From contig OW804095.1 in assembly GCA_942159475.1 (NCBI GenBank), positions 55,084,773-55,148,772 of the forward strand: a stretch of 64,000 nucleotides of DNA, in the 5' to 3' direction. The translations under genes were made by a program, and so were the position numbers. The notes under the pieces are model-generated. The model did no database searches. It saw only the letters and a program-made list of their open reading frames with translations, and was not told the origin of the DNA. Each line of letters starts with the position of its first letter. Position 1 is the stretch's first letter. Positions 46,224-60,178 of this stretch are shown here, piece by piece. The stretch is from Sthenelais limicola (lineage: Eukaryota > Annelida > Polychaeta > Phyllodocida > Sigalionidae).

Positions 46224-49121
46224 TTTGTCTCTATTTTAATAAATCTCAATCATTATACCACAACATAACTTCTTTAGTGGTACTCATTGCTCTGATTTAT
46301 GTTCATGGGACAGCAACCTAAACCTACATCTTCCTAGATATGTAATACATCATAATTTCGTATGATTACCCACTACTGAAGCACTGCAGGGAAGTCGTAA
46401 TGAATGGTTTGAACTCCTGTCCGTAACGTAACGGGAAATACATTATTATTGCCGGAATTGGATGAAAGTTACTTCTAAAGCATCTCCGATTGCGTCACAC
46501 AGACATTACTATTATGTGCGGGAAAAAACATATAAGAAGTAATTCTTGTATCACCATCCTAAAATAGGATAGCTAATGAAATAGGCTCCATCGCGAAGAA
46601 TTTAATTGGAGATTTGTATTGTTTCCTACTATTCAAACATAACTAGGTATTACTAATTAGGGCACCAATTGTCGAACGCTACAAGGTGCAGCTTAGATTA
46701 CTCCCTACCAAAAGCCTCCCAATGCTCTATCCTGTCTTGACGATACCGCTCCGGGCCATGGACTTAAATATCCATGCGTCCTCCAGGCAAAGTAAACACA
46801 GCATTTACGTGCTAGCGGCAAGTCGAATAAACCTTTTAACCTCGTAGGAAAGGGAAAACTACGTGATAACCCCTTTGAAGAATTCTGTCCAGTCAACCGG
46901 CTCATCTCATATCCCATTAAGGTGGACCTGAGCTTGTGTTCGGAAGTTGGATGAATTCCCCCGCCGGCTTTTCGTTGGTCAGTGCCCGACAAAAACTGAT
47001 TGTTTATCTTACCTGTACGTACTAAGGGAGTCGATAAAAAGTGGTTCTGATTAAAAATGACAGCAGGAGGTTCTTGCCCTTTTTTGACCTTTACCAATCA
47101 CCCTCACTGCGAAGGCTTTTTCTTCTATAATAGATTGGTGTTAAAAGAAAGGCTAGACTGGAACAAAGAACGCATACCTTTTTTTGTTACCAATTTTCAT
47201 TAAAGACGAAGGAAGAAACCCATACTATTCAACTTGAAACGCTCTGAGTATCTTAATGATAAATATACCGTATCTCCCGCTATCTGCTAGGAAGCAATAT
47301 GCTATTAGATAACTTCAAATATATAGCGTAAGTTAACTATAATTAAAGTTAATAGAGCATTTCTTCTTTCAAATTAGTTTCTATGTGGAATCCAAAACCA
47401 TCCAATATCGTCCATCTTATTTGGTCTTGTAAATAGTAGAAATTCATAACATAGGCCCTATATATAGCAAGTTAATTAGGCCTACTTTTTCCCCTTCTTT
47501 TAAAAACGAAGGGGAATTGAAAGACGGGATTATATTTTTACTTCCAAAGTATATGTGATTCCTATGGAACCGGACTGCTGCACACCTTTTAATAGACAAA
47601 AATCAATAGTGCAACGTGAGCAGGAAACCCGCCTATAGTGGAAGTTTTAGCTAAGCAGTAATCGTACTGTCTAGGCTTCCACCGTATCTTCATTGTGTAA
47701 GAACCCATGTGCTCTTGGCCATTCTTCTTCTTTGGGAGTCCCAGCGAGTCCGTTTTAATTACTATTCCAAAGATTTTCATAATTATCAAAAATTGTTTCA
47801 GTGTACAGAATCGTGCGAATTTCCTACGACTACGACTGTACATAGTGTTTAGCTGTACTAAAATTATTTAAATACTTGTAGATACAGAGTACATGAATTT
47901 GATTAGCACTAATATCTACAGTAGCCTACAGGTATAAGATTTCCTCATCAAGGATTACAGCAAATTCATACCTCGTTTAATCCTAGATCACACGGAATAT
48001 AACCTAAATTCATAGGTCTCGTTTTGTATGCATAAATACTCATACCTCATCATATTTTGATGCATAAACATCTCTGTCCATACTGTATCATTTCCTTTTT
48101 AACATCACACACTTATCGTTTGATTCTTCCTTTGCATAATAATTTATATGCGTTTATACCTTTGTATTTATGTATGTATTTAATTTTATCTCAATGAATG
48201 TATGTCAATTCCTAGGTTGTTCCAATTTTCATAGGTATAACATGTATATAAAAGCCCTTGGCCATTCTTACATGTTCAAAGCTTCGACTTGCCAGGCATT
48301 CCTCCATAAGGCCGCTCTGTTTCCTCCCCTTTCTCTGGAGGCAGATATGAAGCTATATGAGAAAGTCAGTTTAAAGCTCACTTTCGTTCGTGTCCGAAAA
48401 TCAGCTTCCCGGAAATTGCACCTTTGACGTTGACCCCATTCCACTTTCAACGTTTAATAATTAATTGGTTGGGCCTCTAGAACAAAATTGATGGTAACAA
48501 AGGGGAGGACAAGACTTTGTCTTCCTGTGGTGTCGAGGGATTTGTTGCCTCTTGTGTTGACGTTGCCTCGTGAACAGATTCTGCCTTGTGCAGGTCAATA
48601 TGGTAACGTCATCGCCTTGCATCAAAACTGTCACATGATTTAATCACGCGGGCTTTATCTCAGCCTAGCTGGATCGCTACGTTCTCTCTCCATGACATCA
48701 TGGGTCACACCTTCCCATATCGATTAATTGGCATGTATTGACTCCGTGGTCTACATGGATCTAATTAAATAGTCTCATTCGTATATCTCTGAACCATCTG
48801 CAGATGCAATCCTTGAAAATATATGGTGTCCTATACGTTTGAATTCCCTCTCGATTGCATCTGGCAGGCCAACATGACGTTAATTGCTTCATAGCTACCG
48901 ATTGGTATTTTAATGTAGGCCTAGCTGATAATTGATAATTTGATTTGGAGTTTGTTTGGGTGTTATCATATATAAATGAGTTATATCTGCTATTGCTTAC
49001 GTTTAGACGTATCACATATGTGCTGATACTGCCACTATCGAAGGGGCTTGGTTTTGGTGAATTTTGATTGGCGGAGAGAGTGTGACGTCATGAGGTGCCA
49101 GCCAAAAGCAGATGCTGTTGT

Positions 49122-49162
49122 TTATACCGTATTTCACACAAAAAAACGACCGGGCGCTTATT
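49122..49162. repeat. Dispersed AATAAGCGCCC repeat, inverted copy
   Basis: ACCGTATTTCA, an A-run and CGACCGGGCGCTTATT match 31630-31669 in reverse complement. Confidence 0.6.
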
Positions 49163-49849
49163 GTGTTTACTCTGTATTGTATCCAAACACCCTTTGTACT
49201 TTGTATGTAATATGTTGAGGTGGCTTCATCCACCTGAGCTCGTTGTCGGTTACTAACCCCAGTATTAGACCGCCCCCGAACCATAGATGAAGAGGCTGGC
49301 AATGACCAAGAACTTGTGGTTCTAGTTGTGTCTAGTAGTCTAAAGTTACTAATGGCAAAACATAATACATGTAATACACTGATATCTGTAATGATTTATC
49401 ATAATATTTTTTTAAACATAGTTCTTTTTCTTTGGATTAATTAAGAGTTTGTTGAAGTTCCACTTATAACAAAAGAAAGCCCTGGGAACATTAACCGTCA
49501 CATTGAGTCAGGGTCGATGCTATGGTTCCATGTAATGCCAATTTAGAATAGCTATGTCTATATAGATATATGAGCAAATCCGCCCAAAATGCATCATTTG
49601 GGCTGGGAAACAAAAGCTCCCCCAGAGGCTGACCACCCATAAAACGGAGGTTGTCATATCTAAACTACTGTTTAAAAAATGCAGCCAGTAATTTCGGTGG
49701 AAAAAACCTCATTATTCTGATATGATATGTTGTTATTCCGGTTAATTTCTTGATGAAATGATATTATGTCATGCTCTAAATTGGATTCCCTGACGTCACA
49801 TACTTCCTAAACTCTCTGGATGTAGTATGTGTAAGAAGAAGGAGGGTCG

Positions 49850-50600
49850 GTGATGCAGGGAGGATGATAAAAAGGGTAGGGGTATAAGGGAGAAGTGGAG
49901 GGTGGTGGTGAAATGGGAGATATTTAAGGGGGTGAAGATTGGTAGGCAGAGCGAGATCGAAATAGAGGGAGAGTAGAATGAGGGGATGAAAAAAAGGGGG
50001 TTTGAAGATGTTATTGTGGGGTGGGGGTGCAGAGTAGAATAGGGAGACGGGGCAGAAGGAGGGAGACAGGATGTCAGGGAGAGTGAGACGTGTGAGAGAG
50101 AAAAAGAGATGAAAATAGAGACCGAGGAGAGAGACAGAGAGATGATCAAAAGATATATCAAGGGAGAGCGAGGAGGTTAAGATGGGAAGGAAGTGGGAGG
50201 GAGGGGTACGAAGGAAAGTGAGGGGGAGGGTGGACAGAGGAAGGGGGAGAGGGAGAAAGAGGGGGCGAAATGAGAGATATTTAAGGTGAAGAGGGGTATA
50301 GGGAGGATAGAATGAGGAGATGTAGACAAAGGGGTGGAGGGATGCAAGGTGGTGCAGGGAGGGAGGGTCGAATGGGGAGAGGGGGCAGAAGAAGGGCGGT
50401 GATGAGAGGTGTGTGAGAGAAAACGAAGAGTAAGGGAGATGAAAATATAGAGGGAGCAAAGGAGAAAAAGAGGGATGATCAAGAGATGTATATCCTAGTA
50501 CGGAAGGTGAGAGGGAGAGGAAGAGGGAGGTGCAGATAGACAGGGTTAAAGTTGGGAGGAACTGAAAGAGTAGAGCTCTGTGGAGAGGGAGGGGCGGAAG
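49850..50600. repeat. Long GA-rich block with a ~357-bp internal duplication
   Basis: Purine-rich, low-complexity DNA. Units starting AAATGGGAGATATTTAAG (49911) and AAATGAGAGATATTTAAG (50268) align over about 240 bp, both containing GATGAAAATA and GATGATCAA near the end. A 227-codon minus-strand frame is an artefact of composition. Confidence 0.75.
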
Positions 50601-53600
50601 AAGGGTGAGAAAAGGGGATATGCCTTAAATATTTCTATCCACAATATCCGCTTGACAGGCGCCATTTGACTGCCACCTGTCGCAGATGGGTACATAGCTA
50701 TAATAAGAGTGTCTGTTTGGATTGTCGAAGTATACACCGGTATTCTCTATGCAGACCCTTATACTTGTTATGGTTTGTTTGGCTGAGCAAGGCAGTAAAT
50801 TCCCCGTCATTACATGTCAAAGAGCTGTGAAAACACGAGATGGTTTTACTGCCAGGAATGAACACTCAGCGCTCTTGTGCCTAAAATGGACTTGTTTTGT
50901 TGCACTCTAATAGCTTTTGTCACTTCAAAATAAGATTGGAACTCAACTCATCTCCATGTTATGATATTGACTCATACTATTTCAGTGCTTACATTTTAGG
51001 CTAAACAAAAATGGAATCTGAATTCGAAGTTATTATATCAAATCTGCTTCCTCGCAATTCCTTTCCAATAATATTTTAATTTTAAATTCCCTGATAAGTC
51101 TCAAATACTTCGAAGTTCCGTGTATTTGGTAGTATAAAATAGAATAGATCTGAAGGATACATAAACACAAACTTGGATGTCAGTCTTCATTTTTTTAAGC
51201 AATTATACTCTGATAATACATTTTTAAGCGTTGTTTTACCAGAATTCAGCTGGTCTTCCCTTTGTTCATGATGAGAAGGTGAAATTGCTGCCACACCAAG
51301 ATGATAACAATCAATTTCTAACAGGATTTACCGAGAATAGCATAGTTCTTCCTAAATAAAAATATCTTGAATCTTAAAATATTTATTTCAACCCATCACA
51401 ATTAACATACTCGGTGCCTCTCGGTTTAACTTTAAACACTTGACCACCATCGTCAGTTATCTAATGTGACATATTTTACTTAACTTATGCCTTAGCGTGT
51501 AATAGGATCTTTTCAGATATCAGTTGCAATAGTTTCTATCGGGATCCTATATGTATATCACATATAATGTAATATCAAAGCTATTTATATATATGTAAGA
51601 TAGTTTCTTAAGATATAATATGCTGATATGCATTTGTTCCTTTCTAGTCGCTTTATCCTTGCCCTTCACGCCTCTGGGCTGATAAAAGCAATCCTCCCAT
51701 TCCCCTGATCCCTTCATACCAACCTCGGGTATACCAATGGGAACCAAACACTTAATTAACCGCTGATACACCAGGGCGCCAGAAGGTTTGTTATGCATAT
51801 AGTTGTGCTACTACAGTAATTGTGTATGGTGTTTTGCAAGGTCCTGAGTGTGTATGTAATATCGATCTGCATTGTGAGGTTGCGGCTTTTCTATTTAAAG
51901 AGCTCTGTTGTTTAAGTTATGGGCCTGAGTGACGGATTTCCATCTGTATCAAGGAAAGTTTGGTTTTCATCAAAGGTTAGTCATTGGAAGTGCTCTAGCT
52001 AGTCATTATGTGAGCTCATAATTCTTCATATAGCCAACCCCCATTTTCAATAATCATTGGATTTAGCTCCCTCAAAAGCCTGCTTCTAACATTCCAAAAT
52101 CTTTCTGCTTGATACGTATGCCATATGCATCTCTTAGCAGAAAATAGGGCTCCTAAAGCTTTTTACCATGGCTTACATTTTAGCTCAATTGTATAAATTA
52201 ATCTTAATTTTTTCCCTTCCTCCATCACACAGAGGAGAAGAAGAAAAGCTTTTTGCTCTCGCTCCTTTATCCTATATAGTAAAGAGGAGAACATTTTTTT
52301 TAATAAATGTTGATTCGAATGGATGGGTTTTTGATTTTTCAGATTTGTATCTGTCAAAACAACTGGCGGGCACTTTTTAAAAAATGTGTATCCAGTTCTC
52401 TTTGATTTATGGGCTGCATTTTTTTCCTGAAATGCTATCGTTTTCGCTCCGGAAATGTTACATATACCGGTACCCCCCACCCCCTTGAGATATTCTTTAA
52501 AGGGCTAATACTTAAGTTAGTTTTATTCGCTTTGACATAATTAGAAGAGCTTTTACGATATAATCCCCTGTCATATATCAAATAAAACCTGGGATCGAGG
52601 TATATCTGTATTTAAAACGATTCCATCTGTCCCGTTGGTGTTACAAGGTATTCCTGGGACTCTCTTCTATTACATGTTTGTGGGTGGTGTTTCGTTATGT
52701 TGTTCACTGATTTTTAGGAGTGTCTGATGCTGGTTTGATGCCCCAGCCGAGAACCGGTTGGAGTCATAATCACGGCAATTACTTATTTTCATATTGTCTT
52801 TGCTTGTACTGATTACCTTTTCGCTGGTATTCTTTGTTGCAACCCTGTTTCTGCAACATTTATACTGTTTTCTGAGCTTTTGAGATGGTCCATGATTCAC
52901 GGTCATATACATCATCATTGGTATTACATAGCATTGCAGTGTGCATAGTAGAATGTTTGCCTACAATTTCATATTTTATAGGACAGATAATATTCCAATA
53001 TTAGTTTCTAATTCAAGCATTCAAAAATCAAGAGCACATTAACCGTTTTTTATTGTAACATAAAATGTCATGTTTTTCCCCTTTCTTTCTTATACTGAAG
53101 CATTTCGCATTTCTAGAAAGGTGGTAATGACACGAGGTAGTTCCTATCTTGGTGGACAGTTGAAATAATACACTGAGAAATCTCTATTGCGATTCATTGA
53201 AACCAAGTGTATCGACCGAACGAAATACTTTTCTGTTGTCAAAAGAAATTTATTGAAAGAAATTACCCTGAGCATATCAAATGCCCATGCCCTTATGTGG
53301 GGGATTATAGGACAGGCGTTTTCCCATGTCATAATAACCTCTCGTAATGATATCTCGAAATATATTTCTGTTCTGTTGTCAATGTGTGTCTAATTAAATT
53401 ATCTTTGTGTTTTGTGCACTCTTGGAAACTTCTTTTCTACTAAGTTGTATGTATGGATAAAATGGCATGCCATATAATAAAATAAATCAATGACCTTTAT
53501 GAAGAAGGATCGTTGCAAAATATCCATGAATGCAGTTATAAGGCGCGATACCGAGTCGTGGTGAGTAGTGCAGAAAAATGAATGGTTGTAGCAGGCCTCG

Positions 53601-54496
53601 AAAACAATCCTTTGAGTGTCACCTTTCCCCTGCTCGCAGCCAATCCCATGTGTAGAACCTGAACATATTACGATCAATGGGCATTCGGGGAGAACCCAGA
53701 AACTACCAGCTTGCCGCCAAACATAAAACAAAGCGTAAGCGTGAGCATCAGCTTCGTCAATTATTACGTATCAATTAATTAATACATAAGATAATTCTAA
53801 TTTACTGTAGTAATATAAGAAATAGAAATTACTATCCAACATCCGTATACGTCTCCACTGTTTGTTGTATTTAAACCGGGAGGATTCAGAATGAGAACGA
53901 ACAATCTTTTTTATGGAGATATAGGGACATTGGCAATTCTACCTTTCCCACCTGCCCCAGATCGATTTCTTGAGGAACACGACGGAAATGCAGAGACACA
54001 CACTCGGGTTAATCCCTTTACCCATGGACTGTTGGCCTCACCCTTATCCACACAATCCCGACATGATAAAGATATTTATGAATAGTTTGTCCTTTATTCA
54101 ACCTTTGGAATAGCACTTATGAAAACGCCAACCAAATCTGATTTTACGATATAGTGATTTTATAGCACTGTTAATTATCCTTTGACGACAGGCAAACAGC
54201 TAAGTTTCTCAACGGTGAAATTTAGGCGATAAGATTAAGTTTGGTCAATGAGATCAGCTTGAGTACGTGTCTACTGGGGATGGATAGGTTTATCCTACCT
54301 CCTTTCCCTGATCAGCTTCAGAGAGGTTTATCTTGTCAGCAAATTCGTCTATTTAATTATGTCTCCATACAAAGGTATTGCCACAAAACAGATAGATCCA
54401 CTGGGGGCAAATATCGACCGGTAAAAATCAATGTTCTTCAGTTAGTGTTGTGGTGAATGTAAATTTGCACTTTTAATTAGAAAGTTGTTGAAAGTA
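50601..54496. other. No gene seen; unassigned AT-rich DNA
   Basis: Only short frames without resemblance to known proteins; no repeats longer than a few tens of bases noticed. Confidence 0.45.
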
Positions 54497-54530
54497 ATTT
54501 GATTGATTGATTAATTCTTTTATTTCGACT
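54497..54530 (-). mobile_element. Probable LINE 3' end, minus strand
   Basis: The minus strand reads AATAAA followed by an AATC simple-repeat tail. It lies 70 bp left of the TTAA MITE. Confidence 0.35.
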
Positions 54531-54603
54531 TAAATATAAAGTGAAATAGGGCGGAATAGTAACGGCCATGGCGTGGCGGCCATATAGGTTCCATATATGT
54601 TAA

Positions 54604-54968
54604 AGCTGCATTCTCAGCTATTACAAAAATAAATAAATCATACAAAATTCCCTCATAATTATGATTTATAGTACTATAAACTGGATATATTAATATTATA
54701 TTATGCTGCTGGTTTGTACGAGAATTTGAAGTCTATTCGCCGACAGAAAACTGCCGCCGGTGAGCGATGATAAGTGAAGTCATCACAGGAAAGGATTCGG
54801 CCAGGTCCTCCAAATGAAAATGAGGACGTTTTAGAAGCCCTTTAGCAAAAACAACTGGACAAAATCCTCCAAAATTTTCGTCCAATGACTTTTGGATGGG
54901 TTGGATAAGAATGGAGCAGAAAGTAGAAAATGTTCAGTTTTTGACCGACATTAACTGAGATTGCAGCT
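54604..54968. mobile_element. MITE flanked by TTAA
   Basis: The 365-bp element has 13-bp terminal inverted repeats starting AGCTGCA and ending TGCAGCT (12 of 13 match) and lies between TTAA at 54600-54603 and 54969-54972. A TTAA duplication is typical of piggyBac-type transposition. No coding capacity. Confidence 0.7.
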
Positions 54969-55522
54969 TTAAGCGTAATGGTCAAAACCGTGAGACACTT
55001 CAGATACACTCTCAACATGGTCGAAACGATTGTTTGTAGTATTGATGATAAACACCAATTTTATTACAATATGCCCCCTATGCAGGATCGCGATACTGTA
55101 AAGGCATGCACGAAAAGAACCTCCCTTGGAATTATGTTTTATTGATCGAATTGGTGATTCAATAACAAATATAAAGCAAATACCAGCCGCGGTAATTAAA
55201 AAGATGTCAGCTTTCTTTTAAGGCTTGTTTCTGCACTTCTGTTGCAATCATAAAAGTTGAATGGAAGTTTTTATAGACCATATCTCATTAAGAATATTTG
55301 GCGTTTAATACCTTAATTTTAGGCCAGTGTTTCAGCAGTTAATTGCATCATTATCGCCATGTACGTCCACTGCTGCTTGCCTCCCACAATCAGTCAGTGA
55401 GTGAAGACAGAGCCCTGAGACAAGGGTCAGACACAGGTGGCGTGTATGAGTGCGCAAGTGATTGATGGCCAAGCGTCATCCAAGCCACTTCACACTTTCA
55501 CATAATGCACTTGTAAATTGCA

Positions 55523-55583
55523 ACCCCCACCCCCGGGTGGGTGGGGTGGGTGGGGGGTGGGGGTGGGGTGGGGTTACGGGGGA
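55523..55583. repeat. G-rich tract (plus strand) with CCCCCGGG centre
   Basis: CCCCCACCCCCGGGTGGGTGG continues as GGGGTGGG-type runs. Several G3+ runs with short loops meet the usual pattern for G-quadruplex formation. Confidence 0.75.
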
Positions 55584-57225
55584 ATGTCCTGGGCATTTTG
55601 GGAAATATAATGAAATCCCCAACCCTGCAGGGCAAGACATTTTTGTAATATCCCCCGACACCATGGGGCACATTTTTCGCATTATATTTGCAAATAAAAA
55701 ATATAAACCTGGACATTCCCCCACCCTGGACACTGACAAGTGCATAAACAATAATGGGGGGGGGGGTATTGCAATGAGAAGTTAAATGCACTATGTAGAT
55801 GTTGTCCCATTGAAATTCCAGTAACCTCTCGTCCTCCCATAACATAACTTTTCATCCTCCCATAACCTTTCGTCCTCTCATAACAACTGTCTTAGACCCC
55901 ATGTCCATATAGCCGTTTTTCCTGTCTTTAGAGGGCTGCAGACTCGCTTGATACAGTCCAGAAGCATACCGCTGGATTGGGTTGTGTGGGGGTCTGACTT
56001 TTAGGCTTATTGCTTGTATAAATAAAGAAAAACAGTTGCCGACGAACCCCCGTCCACCCAACCGTCCCGTGAATATGCCCCCCGTCCCCCCCCCCCATCA
56101 GTGCCCGTCCCGGGAGACTTGCCGAAGCCTTGAAGGCAAGGCTTCAGCCGTTTTCGTCTGCAAACATTTTGCTTTGAGCTGTCTGCTATCCATTTCGAAT
56201 CCCATTTGCCGGTTACGTTGATTACGTTGAAGTGACTTCCGGCTCGTACGGAATGGAACAAGGGATCGGAATGGTCAATGGCGTGGATGTAGCTGTGTGG
56301 GTTGAGTGTGGAGGTTGAAACGAAAATGGATTGTGGAAGTGTGAGTGCCTGAATCGACAATGTAAGTACGCTAGGTTGTAGGTATAGGCCTAAACTAAGT
56401 ATTCCATGCATCAATAGACATTCTCAGCGGGGAAATTATTGAATGCAGGCAGAGAAGTAACCACATGGAATAAGAGTATATATCGTTGGACACTAGTAGT
56501 CTGTGCACCGTGCGAAATTGTAAATAGAGTCATTCTGACTTCTTCCAAGGAAGAAGCGGGGGTGCCGACCGTCCAGTCAGTGGACACACATAGCTGCTTA
56601 GCGTCTCAAGAGGCACCCGAGAGACTTAATATGCGCATCCCTAGTGGTCCTATGTCCTTCTCCTATCTGGACAAGGACATTCAATGAAGCAATCCAATGC
56701 TACCTCTGGAGGTAGTGCCACATTAGACATCGCACCAGCTAGTGTATGTATAGCCCGCATAGCTATAGTCTTGTGAGGGCAGAGGACTCACTAGGATCTA
56801 ACCAGTGGACACACATGGTTGCCTTGCATCTGGCCAGTCCTTTCATGCAATTGCCAGTCTGGTAGACACGATTGGCTGCGTCCAATTGTTTCTTGGGTAT
56901 TGATTAGACAGAGTTGAACTTTGTGTTAGTGGTGCTGGAGGAACTGTGTCTGCAACAAGGGCTGGGCCTTGGTCCGCAGATGAATATATCCCATTTTCAT
57001 GACTGTCATAAAGCAGACATATTCTAAGTTACCCATACCTCTGTCAAACTCATCAAGCTAATATGCCATCTACCTCCTCACTGATGACGTTTTCCTTCTC
57101 ACTAACAGTGTGAAAGTTAATGCAATCATTGCTGATCCCCATCTTTGGCTGTGATTTCCATCTTTGGTAGGCAAACGCTAGCCTGTGGCATCAGATGCCT
57201 GGCCCATACACTAAGGAGAGTGGTG

Positions 57226-57268
57226 AGGGTTGGGGGTGGGGGGGGGGGGGGGGGGGGGTTGAGGGGGC
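57226..57268. repeat. Poly-G tract
   Basis: A run of more than 20 G is flanked by GGGGGT and TTGAGGGGGC. The run length may not be exact because such tracts are error-prone in sequencing. Confidence 0.8.
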
Positions 57269-57321
57269 AAGTCAGAAGAGAGATCGAGCTCACAGTGCAA
57301 GTCTTACAGGGCCATCCTTTA

Positions 57322-57413
57322 CATTTTACTGAACACAGTCATCGTTTCCTTTGGAAACGCAGATTCTTTGCATTTTATTGAAGTCAGTCATCATTTCCTT
57401 TGGTAAAGCAGAA
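57322..57413. repeat. ~49-bp tandem duplication
   Basis: CATTTTACTG and CATTTTATTG each lead into CAGTCATC, TTTCCTTTGG and AAGCAGA-like ends. Confidence 0.6.
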
Positions 57414-59651
57414 AAAATGAATAACCATGAACTGTGACCTGTTAAATGTAAGTGATTCCTGTTTTGTGGAACTACATGGGCCTCAATACGGCCCTCCTTG
57501 GGCCGATGTGCATGGTGTTTGGGTTGACGTGCTTGTTGAACCTCAAAATTCCACTTTCCACTACGACAAACCCTAAGTAAGATGGGCCTGTTGTTGTATT
57601 CCTGCATTTGAGCCTGAGGCATGGATCTCTGATGGGAATATTTTGAAAGATTTAATCTTGGGATTTATTTCATCTGCGAAAATAACAGATTACATAAAAT
57701 ATGACTTCATAAGAAGCCATGCTTTTACTGCCACTATGGTTAAAATGCCCTGCATACATTGCGGTATAAATGAACAAGTTCCTGTCGGCCGATTTTGTCT
57801 TTTGGGGGAGTTTTGGGTAGAACTTGAGACTCTGAGCATATCAACACCATGCTTTTCTTCTAAAACATCATATTAAAAAAGATATTAGACCATTTATTCT
57901 CTCAAATCCGTCTCTCAATCGCCGCTTGAATTCATGTACCTTAGATGCTTTATCCCCTTAATCCCCCTATATCCCCTATTAGCTCTGCAGCGTAAACGCA
58001 GAAGTTATGCTGCAGGCGCCATGCACCACACAAGGCAAACTCCATATATGCTAGAGTCTAGTATAACTGCCATTGGTGACAATTTATTAACTCTAGATGT
58101 CACTGGCCCACCCCATCTTGTCATGCAATAGGTGGATTTGCATAGTTGCCTCGAATGTGAATTGCCAGTTGGCATGATAACCCAATGAGAAATCATGCTG
58201 CTTATAATACGTTGGTTATTTTACCAATGATTAACCCTATCAGTCCATGATTTTTTTATCCGGCCTTTCAAAATACAATATTGTACTTGCAACATTTTAG
58301 GAAGTCGAATAGACATCTGTGGATATTTAATGCAACTTAAAGCTTTTATGGAACTTTCGGGTCTCATGAAACGTTAACGAAACTCAAATTATACGAAACG
58401 TTCAGGTTTCACAAAACTTTCGAGTTTCACCACAAAACCTATGCAATTGCATCTGCAAAGTCAAACCCATGCAATTTCTATCAGTGCCATACCAGATAAA
58501 ATTATTAGCAATGTTGTTACTATACTACTCTTACATTACGCTAACTTTAGTGTAATCCACGCTGCTAATCACAGAGTACATCAAAATACTCCTTGTGGCA
58601 AAGCAAAATGGAAATCTCGAAAATAATTGAACGAATAACTTGAATGTAATTTTTTGTTTTTAATTCTTCTAGCTTTATGAACCTACTCAAGGGAGTACAT
58701 TTTCCAAACATATGCTTACACAAAGTATTAAAATACTTTTTGCGGCAAAGGATGAAATTGCGCAAATCACCATAACAGGTCTGAGTGGCAAGTGATTCAT
58801 TTTATTTGTGTTTATTATTTTTATTATTTTATCACTATTTACTTATCTATTTTGCTCTCTATCGATAACGCCATCATTGTATAAAATTCTCAAATACTAC
58901 ATCAAGTAAATTTTGTAAACCACACAACGGAATTGTATATAACATTTATCATCTATCATCTATAACATCTCATCAGATGAGCAACCACGCAAAGGGGATC
59001 TGTAATCCAAAATGAAATAAAAGCCTTAAAAAAACCTAAGACAGAAAAGTATTTTAGACCACCAATTATAGGCTTACTACAGGCCTTTCTTTCGAACTCA
59101 CTGTCCTTTGTCCAGTTGTTAATATATACGTCGTGATCCATAAGGCTGATCTGCCTTGACATGATTTTGCCAGTCATCGCTTAAACCTGCAAATTATATC
59201 TTGACCTCAAACCCCTGTACATCTTCAAGAGATGGATCAAGAGAAGGGGGCTGGAGGGCCGGGAGATAGGGAGGTGGGGAGAGTAGGATTTGTTTAAAGG
59301 ATGGGGAGAGGGGATTTGTTCGTTCAGCCAAAAGGGAAATATGACAATATACACCCATAGAAGCCATGCTTAATGCCATCCAGACACTGACATAATCAGT
59401 TATAATCCTTTCCTTGTTATTAACTCAGTTGAGAATGAATATTACATGAGTAGTACACATTTCATTCAAATGGTCTGGCATGACCATAATAGAAAGTTTC
59501 CAATTTAAATGTACCATTGCAGATCAATATATGTCCAAGTACAATAGTAGAGTATTATGTATACAGTAGGTAACTTTTAAAAAAAAATCATATTATCAGA
59601 TATTACTAAGAAATTGAAGCCATGTCTGGAAGCGACCCTTTAGAGTTAAGT

Positions 59652-59721
59652 GGTGGGAGCGGGGGTTTTTCCTATTTTTTTTATAGCAATTGTCATCATG
59701 CTTGTGATATTTGGGTTTGTA
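59652..59721. repeat. Dispersed 70-bp repeat, copy 1
   Basis: GGTGGGAGCGG, CAATTGTCA-CATGCTTGTG and ATATTTGGGTTTGTA are shared with 61300-61368 in the same orientation. Confidence 0.7.
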
Positions 59722-60124
59722 TCAACCGAGGAATATCTATAGTCAAAGAAATACTTACCATGGGTTCACCTGGTTCATTTCACTCATTCCATTGCCCTAT
59801 ATATTAAGTATCTGCATATTGGACTTACATATATATATGTGATATTTTTCAAAGTGTTTTATTCACAAGATGTATTTAGGAATGTTTTAATTTAGGGGTG
59901 CTTAAGGCACTTCATAGCATTGATACATGTACCCAATTTCAAGACAGTCTATCAAATATAACCATGCATTTCTAAGGTTATCGTATAGACTTTATTCAGG
60001 TACTGTACTAGTAATTGTCCACCAAATATATTGCGAACAGTTTGGTTTTTTAAGAAAAAATAAAATATCAAACTTAAAATATAGACATACTTATCATATA
60101 TCCCAAAGTTTTACTACCATTAGA

Positions 60125-60178
60125 ATCGGCTCGATCTCATCTTTTCAAATGTGATGGTATCTCAAAATCCATTTTTTC
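60125..60178. repeat. Short dispersed repeat, inverted copy
   Basis: Reverse complement of the repeat at 39288-39345 (CATCTTTTCAAA, then TATCTCAAAATCCAT). Confidence 0.5.

Larger units (their letters stand above)
44767..49849. other. Little recognised: one LINE relic and unassigned DNA
   Basis: Besides the RT relic at 46035-46223 there is a 130-codon minus-strand frame at 46705-47097 that contains a good donor motif (GTAAGAT on minus, about 47012-47006). Nothing shows it is expressed. Confidence 0.45.

Noticed and set aside
46705..47097. 130-codon minus-strand frame with an internal good donor motif
   Set aside because: Composition is ordinary, but I see no family, no acceptor or start context and no neighbouring exon.
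49776..50459. 227-codon minus-strand frame
   Set aside because: Pro/Ser/Leu low complexity produced by the GA-rich block.
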